Positions 9,429 through 18,005 of a stretch of DNA of 64,000 bases are shown piece after piece. How positions within the stretch are numbered: position 1 is the first letter of the stretch; each line of letters starts with the position of its first letter. The stretch comes from Christiangramia sp. (GTDB lineage: Bacteria; Bacteroidota; Bacteroidia; Flavobacteriales; Flavobacteriaceae). The notes beneath the pieces are model-generated. The model saw nothing but the letters and a program-made list of their open reading frames with translations. It was not told where the DNA came from and made no database searches. The DNA is taken from the NCBI RefSeq assembly GCF_029937855.1, contig NZ_JAPYPC010000009.1, positions 1 through 64,000 on the forward strand. Reading direction: 5' to 3'. The position numbers were made by a program, and so were the translations under genes.

Positions 9429-9914
9429 ATGGTTGAATTACCAGAATTTTGGCGGACAGAGGTGTTTCATCCTCTGTCCGTTCATTTTCCAATCGTTTTG
9501 TTGCTCATGGCAACGCTTTTTAAATTGATTACTCTTGGGTCTTCAAAAATTACCTGGGATCACGGAGGAAGGGTTTTATTATTACTAGGGGTTATAGGGA
9601 TTTGGATCTCCATTTATACCGGAAATTTGGCAGATGGTATCGTTTCCCGCCAATTGTGTGACCCCACTATTCTCAAAGATCATGAGAATTTAGCTTATAC
9701 CACTGCCTGGATATTTACCATTGCTTTATTATTTGAGCTTCTAAGCAGGTATGTGGATCTTATAAAAACTAAAAGTACTTCTATAATTCTGGTCTTGCTT
9801 ATGATGGCAGGTTCAGCTACCTTAGCTTATGTTGGCCATCTCGGTGCTGAACTTGTTTACCAACAGGCAGCAGGCGTAAATGTTCCGTCCGGTGATTGTG
9901 CGGAATTTAATTAA
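9429..9914 (+). CDS. DUF2231 membrane protein
   Basis: A 161-residue inner-membrane protein with four hydrophobic segments. The N-terminal HPLSVHFPIVLLLMATLFK is the DUF2231 signature, with two conserved His that may ligate heme or metal. The family is often encoded near respiratory or heme proteins; here cydAB lies 460 bp upstream. It is tightly packed with the preceding lipoprotein gene and the following methyltransferase gene (6-bp gap). Molecular function is unknown. Confidence 0.75.
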   Translation: MVELPEFWRTEVFHPLSVHFPIVLLLMATLFKLITLGSSKITWDHGGRVLLLLGVIGIWISIYTGNLADGIVSRQLCDPTILKDHENLAYTTAWIFTIALLFELLSRYVDLIKTKSTSIILVLLMMAGSATLAYVGHLGAELVYQQAAGVNVPSGDCAEFN

Positions 9915-9920
9915 AGTTTC

Positions 9921-10535
9921 ATGAAAGATCTTAAATCCCACTGGGAGAAAATTTATAAGGATAAAAAGTTCGAAGAGACCAGTTGGTTTCAGGAAAAGCC
10001 TGAAGTTTCTATAAATATTATCCAGTCACTGGGACTTTCCAAAAATGCTCCGGTGATAGATATCGGTGGAGGAGATAGTTATTTAATAGATCATCTTTTA
10101 GAGCTTGGATATGAAAATATAAGCCTACTGGATATTTCAGGAACAGCTATAGAAAAAGCAAAAAATCGGCTTGGTGAAAAAGCTGAGAAAGTGAATTGGC
10201 TGGTAGGTGATGTCACTAAATTCGATTTTAGAGGGGAATTTGAAGTATGGCACGATCGCGCTGCTTTTCATTTCCTTACGGAAAGTTCACAGATAGAAGA
10301 TTATATTTCCAATTTGAAGGATGTATTAAAATCTGGCGGATATTTTATTCTCGGTACCTTTTCTGAAAACGGACCGGATAAATGCAGCGGAATAAAAATT
10401 AAAAAATATTCGTCTAAAAAGATGCAACAGCTTTTTGAAAAGGATTTTGATATAGTCCGCCTGGAAAATCTGGATCATACTACCCCCTGGAATTCCGTTC
10501 AAAACTTCACCTTTGGGTTATTCAGGAAGAAATAA
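9921..10535 (+). CDS. Class I SAM-dependent methyltransferase
   Basis: A 204-residue soluble methyltransferase with a Rossmann fold. Motif I appears as VIDIGGGDSYLIDHLLELGY, motif II as the acidic end of ISLLDIS, and the segment WLVGDVTKFDF follows. The N-terminal HWEKIYKDKKFEETSWFQ is typical of the family of small methyltransferases related to thiopurine and tellurite (TehB-like) methyltransferases. The substrate cannot be read from sequence. Its stop codon overlaps the start of the next gene by one base (TAATG). Confidence 0.8.
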   Translation: MKDLKSHWEKIYKDKKFEETSWFQEKPEVSINIIQSLGLSKNAPVIDIGGGDSYLIDHLLELGYENISLLDISGTAIEKAKNRLGEKAEKVNWLVGDVTKFDFRGEFEVWHDRAAFHFLTESSQIEDYISNLKDVLKSGGYFILGTFSENGPDKCSGIKIKKYSSKKMQQLFEKDFDIVRLENLDHTTPWNSVQNFTFGLFRKK

Positions 10536-11959
10536 TGCAAATTCGTTCAACCTTGAATAAAATGGAATTAACTGCCCTGCTGCATAAGCAAAAATCTGCC
10601 TTTAAAAAGAATCCTCCAAATATTAAAATGCGGCTGGATAGTTTAAAAAAACTTTCAGATCTCGTAGATCAATATAAAGAGGAGCTTATGGAAGCTGTGA
10701 ACAATGATTTTGGTCTACGTGCAAAGGAAGAAACCTTGTTCCTGGAGATATTTCCGCTACAGGATGAGATTAGACACGCCATGAAAAACCTTCGTACCTG
10801 GACAAAGAGAAGATACGTACAGGGTGCCTGGTTTTTGCTGCCTAGTTCTGCATATTATCAATATCAGGCATTAGGTTCTGTAGGCATCATGGGCGCCTGG
10901 AATTATCAGGTTTTATTAACTCTTAGTCCTTTGGTAGATGCCCTGGCAGCAGGAAATCACGCTATTTTAAAACCTTCTGAAATCGCGCCTGCTTCGGCCG
11001 AAGTAATTCAAAAAATGATCAATTCAAATTTTCCGGAAGAATATATTCATTGCGTAACAGGTGATTCAGAATTAGCTCAGGACTTTTCATCTCTTCCATT
11101 TGATCATCTTTTTTTTACGGGTTCTACCCGAATTGGAAAGAAGATCATGGCTGCAGCAGCGCCGAAACTAACTCCGGTCACGCTGGAATTGGGAGGAAAG
11201 TCACCGGCGATTATTCATAATTCCTATTCTGTAAAGCGTGCCGCCAAACGGATAATGGCTGGTAAACTCTTTAATTGCGGACAAACCTGTGTAGCCCCGG
11301 ATTACGTCATCATGTCTTCAGAATTGAATGCTGAATTTGAAGAAGAGGTGCAAAAAGCTGTGGAGAAATTTTATCCCGATATTTCTGAAAATAAGCAATA
11401 TAGCAGGATCATAAATTCAGATCATCTGGAGAGACTCAGGGGACTGCTTAAAGACGCCGAAAATAAAGGTGCGAAGATTATTGAACTGAGCAATGCTGAG
11501 GTAAATAAGCCGGATTTCATGGCGCCAAAACTGGTTTTTAATGCTTCTATGGAGATGGAATTGATGCAGGAGGAGATCTTTGGGCCTATTTTACCGGTTT
11601 TAAATCTTGAAAGCGTTGAAGAAGCCATAGAATATATAAATGATAAGCCAAAACCCCTGGCATTATATTATTTTGATAATAAAAAAAGCAGGATCAATAG
11701 ACTACTTAAAAATACTTTATCTGGCGGGGTGACTATCAATGATACCATCTATCATCTGGCCCAGCATAATTTACCTTTTGGTGGTGTTGGCGATAGTGGA
11801 ATAGGCCATTATCATGGATTTGATGGTTTTAAAACCTTTTCAAAAAAACGGGCAGTAATGCATCAGAAGAATTTTGCAGTTTCAGATTTTCTTCACCCTC
11901 CTTTTACCGATCTAAAGAAAAAACTTATTAGGTTTATGGGGAAAATTACTAAAGTTTAA
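10535..11959 (+). CDS. Class 3-type aldehyde dehydrogenase (fatty/aromatic aldehyde)
   Basis: A 474-residue aldehyde dehydrogenase of the class 3/fatty-aldehyde type, distinguished by its short N terminus and a C-terminal hydrophobic or basic tail after the core. Seen are MGAWNYQVLLTLSPLVDALAAGN (cofactor entry), catalytic Glu in TLELGGKSPAI and catalytic Cys in NCGQTCVAPDYV. LPFGGVGDSGIGHYHG ends the core. It probably oxidises medium- or long-chain aldehydes from lipid peroxidation. Its start overlaps the methyltransferase stop, so they are translationally coupled. Confidence 0.87.
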   Translation: MQIRSTLNKMELTALLHKQKSAFKKNPPNIKMRLDSLKKLSDLVDQYKEELMEAVNNDFGLRAKEETLFLEIFPLQDEIRHAMKNLRTWTKRRYVQGAWFLLPSSAYYQYQALGSVGIMGAWNYQVLLTLSPLVDALAAGNHAILKPSEIAPASAEVIQKMINSNFPEEYIHCVTGDSELAQDFSSLPFDHLFFTGSTRIGKKIMAAAAPKLTPVTLELGGKSPAIIHNSYSVKRAAKRIMAGKLFNCGQTCVAPDYVIMSSELNAEFEEEVQKAVEKFYPDISENKQYSRIINSDHLERLRGLLKDAENKGAKIIELSNAEVNKPDFMAPKLVFNASMEMELMQEEIFGPILPVLNLESVEEAIEYINDKPKPLALYYFDNKKSRINRLLKNTLSGGVTINDTIYHLAQHNLPFGGVGDSGIGHYHGFDGFKTFSKKRAVMHQKNFAVSDFLHPPFTDLKKKLIRFMGKITKV

Positions 11960-12022
11960 TATTCCTCTCAAAAGCCTTAGTAGTTTTTTGATAAATCTGA
12001 CATAAATACTAACAAATTTGAT

Positions 12023-12712
12023 ATGACCGAAAGTGGAAAGATGATCAATGGTTTTAAACACATTCCATATAAACCTAAAAGTTTTTCAGGAGAGGAAATG
12101 CTGGAAAAGACCAAAGAGTTTTATAATTCTTTAAATGATAGACGATCCGTTAGGCATTTTTCAGATAAACCGGTGCCTAAAGCAGTTATTGAAAATATTA
12201 TAAAATCTGCCGGAACAGCCCCTTCAGGAGCACATAAGCAACCCTGGAAATTTTGTGCAATATCTAATGCTGAATTAAAATCTAAAATAAGGGAAGCAGC
12301 AGAAAAAGAAGAGAAAGAAAATTATAACAATAGAATGAGCGAACGCTGGTTAAAAGACCTGGCACCTCTGGGAACAGATACCAATAAGGAATTTCTGGAG
12401 ATCGCCCCCTGGTTAATTATGGTTTTTAAAGAGGTATTTGAATTGAATGCGAAAGGGGAAAAACATAATAATTATTACGTAAATGAATCAGTGGGAATTG
12501 CCTGCGGAATGTTGATTTCTGCTATTCATAATGCCGGATTAGTAACTTTAACCCATACCCCAAGCCCAATGAACTTCCTGGCAACATTACTAAAAAGACC
12601 TAAAAATGAAAGAGCTTATCTGTTGCTTCCGGTGGGCTATGCTGCCGAAGACGCTTTAGTGCCAGATATTAGCAGAAAAGAACTATCACAAATTAGTGAC
12701 TTTTATGTATAA
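12023..12712 (+). CDS. Nitroreductase-family flavoprotein
   Basis: A 229-residue FMN-dependent oxidoreductase. The FMN-binding start NDRRSVRHFSDKPVP and APSGAHKQPW are clear, and the middle holds the segment NESVGIACGMLISAIHNAGL. The extended N terminus (about 30 residues) and overall pattern resemble the iodotyrosine-deiodinase/BluB-like subgroup, so it may reduce halogenated or quinone-like compounds rather than nitroaromatics; this is inference. A strong hairpin terminator follows immediately. Confidence 0.83.
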   Translation: MTESGKMINGFKHIPYKPKSFSGEEMLEKTKEFYNSLNDRRSVRHFSDKPVPKAVIENIIKSAGTAPSGAHKQPWKFCAISNAELKSKIREAAEKEEKENYNNRMSERWLKDLAPLGTDTNKEFLEIAPWLIMVFKEVFELNAKGEKHNNYYVNESVGIACGMLISAIHNAGLVTLTHTPSPMNFLATLLKRPKNERAYLLLPVGYAAEDALVPDISRKELSQISDFYV

Positions 12713-12743
12713 AACGCCGATCCCTGTAGGGAAGATCGGCGTT
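12713..12743 (+). terminator. Rho-independent-like hairpin after the nitroreductase gene
   Basis: Perfect 10-bp stem, AACGCCGATC (12713-12722) with GATCGGCGTT (12734-12743), beginning right at the stop codon. The tract after it is AT-rich rather than a pure U-run. Confidence 0.75.
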
Positions 12744-12827
12744 AATAATTATGAAAAAACAGTGAATTGGGGGCAAAAAAGTTGTTTTCACATATTTGCA
12801 AGATATTATTTTCATAAAATAATTTTA

Positions 12828-12841
12828 GTAACATTTGTTAC
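12828..12841 (+). promoter_or_regulatory. Predicted Crp/Fnr operator (GTAAC-N4-GTTAC)
   Basis: GTAACATTTGTTAC has two perfect 5-bp arms with a 4-bp spacer. The nearest -7-like sequence is TAGTTTAA at 12854-12861, which is one helical turn closer than at the other sites. The site may therefore act differently here, for example as a repressor site. The gene start is 21 bp downstream. Confidence 0.5.
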
Positions 12842-12862
12842 ATAGACAGTTATTAGTTTAAA

Positions 12863-13276
12863 ATGCCAAAACTCATTATCAGGAGAAATTCGGAATGGGC
12901 CAATAAAATGAGATCTTTCGATCTTTTTTTAAATGGGATAAAATTTGCCGAAATTAAAGATAAACAGGTGTTATCTTTTGAAATTCCCGAAGGTAGATAT
13001 CAATTAATAGCAAAAATAGATTGGTGCGGGAGTAAACCTTTGAAATTAGAAATAAAGGAAGGTGAGATTAAAAGGATTGAGATAAATGGTTTTATTCTTT
13101 CTACATATTTTTTACCGGTAGCTTTAGTAGCCGCATTGCTTTATTTCGGAATCTATTTCAGATACAATAACAATAGTATTTTTCTTGCTACGCTGCTAAT
13201 GATTTTTCTTGGATATCTATTTTATTTCCTCACGTTTGGACGTAACCAGTACTTGAGGCTGAATGAAATTTCATAA
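12863..13276 (+). CDS. Membrane protein of unknown function
   Basis: A 137-residue protein. Residues 1-75 are a soluble beta-rich part (about eight strands by hydrophobic alternation), and 78-125 form two closely spaced membrane segments (STYFLPVALVAALLYFGIYF and IFLATLLMIFLGYLFYFLTF). I do not recognise a family. It lies between two GTAAC-N4-GTTAC operators and just upstream of the hydroxylase gene, so it could belong to the same stress or sulfur response. A later ATG at 12908 is possible, but the first ATG gives a more complete domain. Confidence 0.6.
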   Translation: MPKLIIRRNSEWANKMRSFDLFLNGIKFAEIKDKQVLSFEIPEGRYQLIAKIDWCGSKPLKLEIKEGEIKRIEINGFILSTYFLPVALVAALLYFGIYFRYNNNSIFLATLLMIFLGYLFYFLTFGRNQYLRLNEIS

Positions 13277-13278
13277 CT

Positions 13279-13322
13279 GTAACAAAAGTTACTTCTATAA
13301 CGCTTCTATATTTATATTTTTG
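13279..13322 (+). promoter_or_regulatory. Predicted Crp/Fnr operator plus -7 element before hydroxylase operon
   Basis: GTAACAAAAGTTAC at 13279-13292 has perfect arms. TATTTTTG at 13315-13322 fits TAnnTTTG, again ending 43 bases after the operator start. There is no TTG at the -33 position, as expected if an activator replaces that contact. The predicted transcript start (about 13327) is 14 bases before the TTG start chosen for the next gene. Confidence 0.65.
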
Positions 13323-13340
13323 TTTCAGAATTTAAAGATC

Positions 13341-14237
13341 TTGGAAAAGTATATCAACATTATTCAGGAATCCTTTATCGGGTATTTTAATTATCTGGTA
13401 AGTGAGATAACCAATCCAACCTGGACCAGTTATTTCTACTGGCTTATTGGTCTGTCTCTCCTGGTATGGATTCTGGAGATCGTTATTCCATGGAGAAAAG
13501 ATCAAAAGGTTTTCAGAAAAGGATTCTGGCTGGATAGTTTTTATATAATCTTTAATTTTTTCCTTTTTTCACTCATAGGTTACAATGCCATAAGCAATGT
13601 GGGCGTGGAGTTATTCAATGATTTTCTTGGCATTTTTGGGATTGAGAATATTGTTGCCATACAAATAGAAACCCTGCCCGCCTGGTTTCAGTTATTGATC
13701 ATGTTTGTAATTGCTGATTTCGTGCAATGGAATGTTCATAGGCAACTTCATAGAAGACCCTTACTTTGGGAATTTCATAAAATTCATCATAGTGTGAAGG
13801 AAATGGGTTTTGCAGCGCAGTTCAGATTTCACTTTATGGAAACCATTATTTACAAGACCGTGCAGTATATTCCATTGGCGATGATTGGCTTTGGTATCCA
13901 GGAGTTTTTTCTGGTTCATATGTTTGCAGTGTTTGTAGGCCATTTAAATCATGCGAATCTTGGCTGGAGTTATGGGCCTTTTGGATATATTTTCAACAAC
14001 CCAAAGATGCATATCTGGCATCATTCAAAAGAATTGCCGGTTGATAGACCCTACGGAATGAATTATGGATTGAGTCTTAGTATCTGGGATTATCTCTTCG
14101 GAACAGCATATATTCCGAAGAATGGTGAAAAAATAGAATTAGGCTTCAGCGGCGATAGTGATTTCCCTGAAGATTTCAAAAATCAAACTTTATATCCTTT
14201 TCGAAAGAAAGAAAAAGTAAAACCAAACCACATTTAA
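13341..14237 (+). CDS. Sterol desaturase / fatty acid hydroxylase family protein
   Basis: A 298-residue (from TTG 13341) integral membrane di-iron enzyme. Membrane segments lie in the first 130 residues. The eight-His pattern is visible: HRQLHRR, HKIHHS, HLNHANL and HIWHHS. The family inserts oxygen into lipids or related hydrophobic substrates. I start it at the TTG at 13341, because the operator and -7 element at 13279-13322 would lie inside the gene if the earlier ATG at 13263 were used; that ATG would add 26 polar and aromatic residues. It is followed after 12 bp by the persulfide-dioxygenase-like gene, so the pair forms an operon. Confidence 0.8.
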   Translation: MEKYINIIQESFIGYFNYLVSEITNPTWTSYFYWLIGLSLLVWILEIVIPWRKDQKVFRKGFWLDSFYIIFNFFLFSLIGYNAISNVGVELFNDFLGIFGIENIVAIQIETLPAWFQLLIMFVIADFVQWNVHRQLHRRPLLWEFHKIHHSVKEMGFAAQFRFHFMETIIYKTVQYIPLAMIGFGIQEFFLVHMFAVFVGHLNHANLGWSYGPFGYIFNNPKMHIWHHSKELPVDRPYGMNYGLSLSIWDYLFGTAYIPKNGEKIELGFSGDSDFPEDFKNQTLYPFRKKEKVKPNHI

Positions 14238-14249
14238 AAATCGAATAAA

Positions 14250-15587
14250 ATGACCATAAAACAATTCAAAGATAGTCCACTGGCACATTTTTCTTATGCG
14301 ATAGTGAGCAAGGGAAAAATGGCTTTAATAGACCCGTCGCGTAATCCTATGGATTATTATTCATATGCTGAAGAGCAAAACGCAAAAATAATGGCGGTTT
14401 TTGAGACACATCCACATGCAGATTTTGTAAGCAGTCATTTACAAATTCACAAAGAAACAGGTGCAACAATTTATGTAAGCGAAAAAGTAGGTGCCGATTA
14501 TCCACATACTACTTTTGATGAGGGTGATTCCCTGAGCCTTGGAGATATAGAATTTAAAGCAATTAATACACCTGGACATTCTCCAGACAGTATTACGATT
14601 GTAGCAAAACAGAATGATGAAACAGCTTTGTTCACGGGAGATACGCTTTTTATAGGAAATGTGGGGAGGCCAGATCTTCGTGAGAAAGCGGGAAACATGA
14701 AGGCAAAAAGGATAGATCTTGCTAAACAAATGTTTAATACCATAAAAAATAAATTTACAGGTTTACCTGATGATGCTTTGGTCTATCCAGCACATGGCGC
14801 CGGTTCCCTCTGCGGAAAAAATATGAGCGATGCTTCTTCCAGCACTTTGGGAAATGAGCGACAGGGAAATTGGGCGTTTAAGGAGCAGACTGAAGATGAG
14901 TTTGTCGAAGAGATCTTAAAAGATCAGCCATTTATTCCGCATTATTTTGGCTTTAATGTGGATATTAATAAATCTGGTGCCGAGAATGTTCAAAGAACAA
15001 AATGGGCAAATAAACTTCGTTTAAATGTAGAGGAGGTTGAAAATGATGCGGTCATTGTAGATACTAGGGATGAGGAAATATTCAAAAAAGGCCATCTCCC
15101 TAAAAGTATCAATATCATGGCCCGCTCTGAAAAAGATAAATATGAAACCTGGCTTGGCGCTATCATTCAGCCCGAGGAAGAATTTTACCTTGTGATCGAT
15201 TCCGTTGATAATTTGGAAGAAATACTGGAAAGAACAGCTAAGATAGGCTACGAGAAACAAATTAAGGGATTAATTACGCTGGACTCAAAGCCTGCGAAAA
15301 AGTCTGATGATTTTGATGTAGAAGATTTCAAAAGGAATAAAGAGAATTATACTATTGTGGATATTAGAAATAATAGTGAGGTTGCAGAAGGGAAAATATT
15401 TGAAGATGCCATCGCAGTGCCGTTGAATGAATTAAGAGAAAAATCTGATGAAATCCCAACAGACAAACCGGTAGTAGTGCACTGCGCCGGAGGATATAGA
15501 TCTGCGGCCGGGAGTAGTATTCTTGATATGAAACTAAAGAATTCCAAAGTTTATGATCTTAGTGAGGCTATAAAGAATTTTAATTAA
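14250..15587 (+). CDS. MBL-fold persulfide dioxygenase-like protein with two rhodanese domains
   Basis: A 445-residue protein. Residues 1-225 are an ETHE1-type metallo-beta-lactamase domain: ETHPHADFVSSH, NTPGHSPDS, TGDTLFIGNVGRPDLR and YPAHGAGSLCGKNM. Residues about 255-350 are a first rhodanese domain (VIVDTRDEEIFKKGHLP) whose catalytic Cys loop is lost (VIDSVDNL). Residues 355-445 are a second one with an intact loop, HCAGGYRSAAG. The ETHE1 family oxidises glutathione persulfide to sulfite, and rhodanese domains move sulfane sulfur. The adjacent TauE-, YeeE- and Crp-type genes in this window point to reactive-sulfur handling. A terminator follows. Confidence 0.9.
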   Translation: MTIKQFKDSPLAHFSYAIVSKGKMALIDPSRNPMDYYSYAEEQNAKIMAVFETHPHADFVSSHLQIHKETGATIYVSEKVGADYPHTTFDEGDSLSLGDIEFKAINTPGHSPDSITIVAKQNDETALFTGDTLFIGNVGRPDLREKAGNMKAKRIDLAKQMFNTIKNKFTGLPDDALVYPAHGAGSLCGKNMSDASSSTLGNERQGNWAFKEQTEDEFVEEILKDQPFIPHYFGFNVDINKSGAENVQRTKWANKLRLNVEEVENDAVIVDTRDEEIFKKGHLPKSINIMARSEKDKYETWLGAIIQPEEEFYLVIDSVDNLEEILERTAKIGYEKQIKGLITLDSKPAKKSDDFDVEDFKRNKENYTIVDIRNNSEVAEGKIFEDAIAVPLNELREKSDEIPTDKPVVVHCAGGYRSAAGSSILDMKLKNSKVYDLSEAIKNFN

Positions 15588-15612
15588 GCTAGTCGGCATA
15601 GAAGTTATTTTT

Positions 15613-15643
15613 AAAAAGCCCGGAATATTGTTCCGGGTTTTTT
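15613..15643 (+). terminator. Rho-independent terminator
   Basis: Stem CCCGGAA (15619-15625) with TTCCGGG (15631-15637), extended by flanking A and T runs and followed by TTTTTT. It ends the hydroxylase/persulfide-dioxygenase operon. Confidence 0.85.
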
Positions 15644-15656
15644 GATTTTGAGCGTT

Positions 15657-15845
15657 GTCATCGCGAGAGAAACGAAACGATCTTCAGTGTACGTCATTGC
15701 GAGCAAAGCGAAGCAATCTCAATTATTGGATTTCGTCATAAAGTTGAGACTGCTTCAGTCGTACCTCCTTCGCAGTGACAATCCACAGAGTAATTCAGCT
15801 TGTTGAGTTTTCAATAGTCATCGCGAGAGAAACGAAGCGATCTCA
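15657..15845. repeat. REP-like palindromic cluster (GTCATTGCGAG family)
   Basis: Three or more units of GTCATCGCGAGAGAAACGAA and GTCATTGCGAGCAAAGCG, each ending GCAATCTC or GCGATCTC, plus an inverted unit (GAGACTGCTTCAGTCGTACC, then CTTCGCAGTGAC). Paired units would form long hairpins. A related cluster lies at 19554-19795, so the acyl-CoA carboxylase operon is bracketed by them. The remaining stretch to 16017 holds no gene; it probably includes the operon promoter, with a TATATTTA near 15971. Confidence 0.75.
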
Positions 15846-16017
15846 GTCTTTATCCTCAAATTTTAGTTATTCCAAATTCAGTCCGGGATTCATAACTCGT
15901 TTTTAACTTAAATACAATGAAATTATCCATATTTTGAGATTTCTTCAACACTTCAAACATCTTAATTTTTCTATATTTACGCTCAATGGTCAAAAATAAT
16001 AATACATAAAGCTTTTT

Positions 16018-16503
16018 ATGGATAAGAATTACAAGGTTAAGGTGAACGACACTCTGGAATTTGAATTTTCAAAGGAAGAGGTCAAAGCACTGGACACACA
16101 AAAAACTTCAGACAAACATTATCATCTTTTAAAAGATAACCGCTCTTACTCGGCTGAGGTCCTTAAGTCTAATTTTTTAAACAGGACTTATGATATAAAG
16201 ATCAATTCCAATATTTATTCAGTCAAGATCAATAATGATCTGGATCAGTTAATAGAAGATATGGGCCTTTCTTTGGGAACTTCCCAACAGGTCAATGATA
16301 TTAAAGCTCCTATGCCAGGCCTAATTCTGGAAGTGAATGTAAAGGAGGGAGACGAAGTAAAAGAGGGAGATTATCTTCTGGTTTTGGAAGCGATGAAAAT
16401 GGAAAACACCTTAACTGCACCAAGAGATGGGGTGGTAAAATCTGTTACTGTTTCCAAAAGCGATACGGTGGAAAAGAATCAGTTGTTGATAGAAATGGAA
16501 TAA
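16018..16503 (+). CDS. Biotin carboxyl carrier subunit of acyl-CoA carboxylase
   Basis: A 161-residue carrier protein. Residues about 95-160 are a biotinyl domain with the biotin attachment Lys127 in EAMKMEN and the preceding AP-MPG turn. The N-terminal 90 residues are a less conserved linking domain. The biotin arm carries carboxyl groups from the biotin carboxylase encoded next to the carboxyltransferase encoded third in the operon. It resembles the small carriers of three-subunit propionyl/acetyl-CoA carboxylases, not the AccB of fatty-acid synthesis, which usually stands with accC alone. Confidence 0.88.
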   Translation: MDKNYKVKVNDTLEFEFSKEEVKALDTQKTSDKHYHLLKDNRSYSAEVLKSNFLNRTYDIKINSNIYSVKINNDLDQLIEDMGLSLGTSQQVNDIKAPMPGLILEVNVKEGDEVKEGDYLLVLEAMKMENTLTAPRDGVVKSVTVSKSDTVEKNQLLIEME

Positions 16504-16546
16504 TTCGAAGTCAGAATTTAGAAGTACGAAATTAGCAGAAATTAAC

Positions 16547-17989
16547 ATGAAAAAAATATTAGTAGCCAACAGGGGAGAGATCGCTTTAAGAGTGATGAAA
16601 ACCATCAAACGTATGGGAATTGATACGGTGGCGGTATATTCTATAGCCGACAGGAATGCACCCCATGTAAAGTTTGCAGATGAAGCAGTTTGTATTGGAG
16701 AAGCACCATCCAGCGAATCTTACCTGAAAGGCGATAAAATTATAGAAGTAGCGAAAAAATTAAATGTAGACGGGATTCATCCTGGATACGGATTTCTAAG
16801 TGAAAATGCTTCTTTTGCAGAATCTGTAGAAAAAAATGGCATTACCTGGATTGGACCTGGTTCTAAGGCGATAAAAGTGATGGGAAGTAAACTTGCTGCT
16901 AAAGATGCGGTAAAAGCGTACGATATCCCCATGGTTCCAGGAATTGATGAAGCAATCACCGATACTGAAAAAGCTAAGAAAATTGCCAGAGAAATAGGCT
17001 TCCCTATTTTAATTAAAGCTTCTGCCGGTGGTGGAGGTAAAGGAATGCGTGTGGTGGAAAAAGAGAAAGAGCTGGAAGACCAGATGAAGCGTGCTATTAG
17101 TGAAGCTGAATCTGCTTTTGGTGACGGATCTGTTTTTATTGAAAAATATGTTTCCTCACCACGACATATTGAAATTCAGGTATTGGCTGATACACACGGT
17201 AATTACGTTCACCTGTTTGAAAGGGAATGCAGTATTCAGCGTAGACATCAAAAGGTAGTTGAAGAGGCTCCATCTATGGTATTAGATGAAGCATTAAGAA
17301 AAGAAATGGGTGAGGCTGCTGTTAAAGTTGCCAAAGCCTGTGACTATGTTGGTGCCGGAACGGTGGAATTTCTATTTGACGAAAATCGGAATTTCTATTT
17401 CCTGGAAATGAATACAAGACTACAGGTAGAACATCCGGTTACAGAATATATCACCGGAGTGGATCTTGTAGAACAACAAATATTGGTAGCGAGAGGGGAA
17501 AAGCTTCAGTTTTCTCAGGATGATTTGAAGATCAAAGGTCACGCCATGGAACTTCGGGTATATGCTGAAGATCCATTAGAAGATTTTATGCCTAGCACGG
17601 GAACTCTGGAGAAATATGAAGTGCCGTTAGGTGAAGGAATAAGACTGGATAACGGATTTGAAGAAGGTATGGAAGTACCTATTTATTACGATCCTATGCT
17701 TGCCAAGCTTGTGACTTACGGAAAAACGAGGGAAGAAGCAATCCAGGTTATGATCAAGGCCATTGATAAATATATTGTGGAAGGAGTAAGTACTACGCTT
17801 CCTTTCGGGAAATTTGTCTTTCAGCATGGCGCTTTCAGAAGCGGAAATTTTGATACACATTTCGTCAAAAAATATTATTCTCCGGAAGCATTAAAAGAAG
17901 AAACCGAAGAAGAAGCAAAACTGGCTGCTCTTATGGCATTGAAACAATATATGATAGACAAGGAGCAACTTAGATTACCACACAACTAA
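16547..17989 (+). CDS. accC: Biotin carboxylase subunit of acyl-CoA carboxylase
   Basis: A 480-residue ATP-grasp enzyme that carboxylates biotin with bicarbonate and ATP. Visible: N-terminal [14 protein letters not shown], the glycine loop [12 protein letters not shown], the [18 protein letters not shown] segment and the catalytic [14 protein letters not shown]. The length is slightly above free-standing AccC (about 450), with a Glu/Ala-rich helical tail (about 445-480). It lies 43 bp after the carrier gene and 16 bp before the carboxyltransferase gene. Together they make a biotin-dependent acyl-CoA carboxylase. Confidence 0.93.
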   Translation: MKKILVANRGEIALRVMKTIKRMGIDTVAVYSIADRNAPHVKFADEAVCIGEAPSSESYLKGDKIIEVAKKLNVDGIHPGYGFLSENASFAESVEKNGITWIGPGSKAIKVMGSKLAAKDAVKAYDIPMVPGIDEAITDTEKAKKIAREIGFPILIKASAGGGGKGMRVVEKEKELEDQMKRAISEAESAFGDGSVFIEKYVSSPRHIEIQVLADTHGNYVHLFERECSIQRRHQKVVEEAPSMVLDEALRKEMGEAAVKVAKACDYVGAGTVEFLFDENRNFYFLEMNTRLQVEHPVTEYITGVDLVEQQILVARGEKLQFSQDDLKIKGHAMELRVYAEDPLEDFMPSTGTLEKYEVPLGEGIRLDNGFEEGMEVPIYYDPMLAKLVTYGKTREEAIQVMIKAIDKYIVEGVSTTLPFGKFVFQHGAFRSGNFDTHFVKKYYSPEALKEETEEEAKLAALMALKQYMIDKEQLRLPHN

Positions 17990-18005
17990 AATTGAGAATT
18001 TAGAG

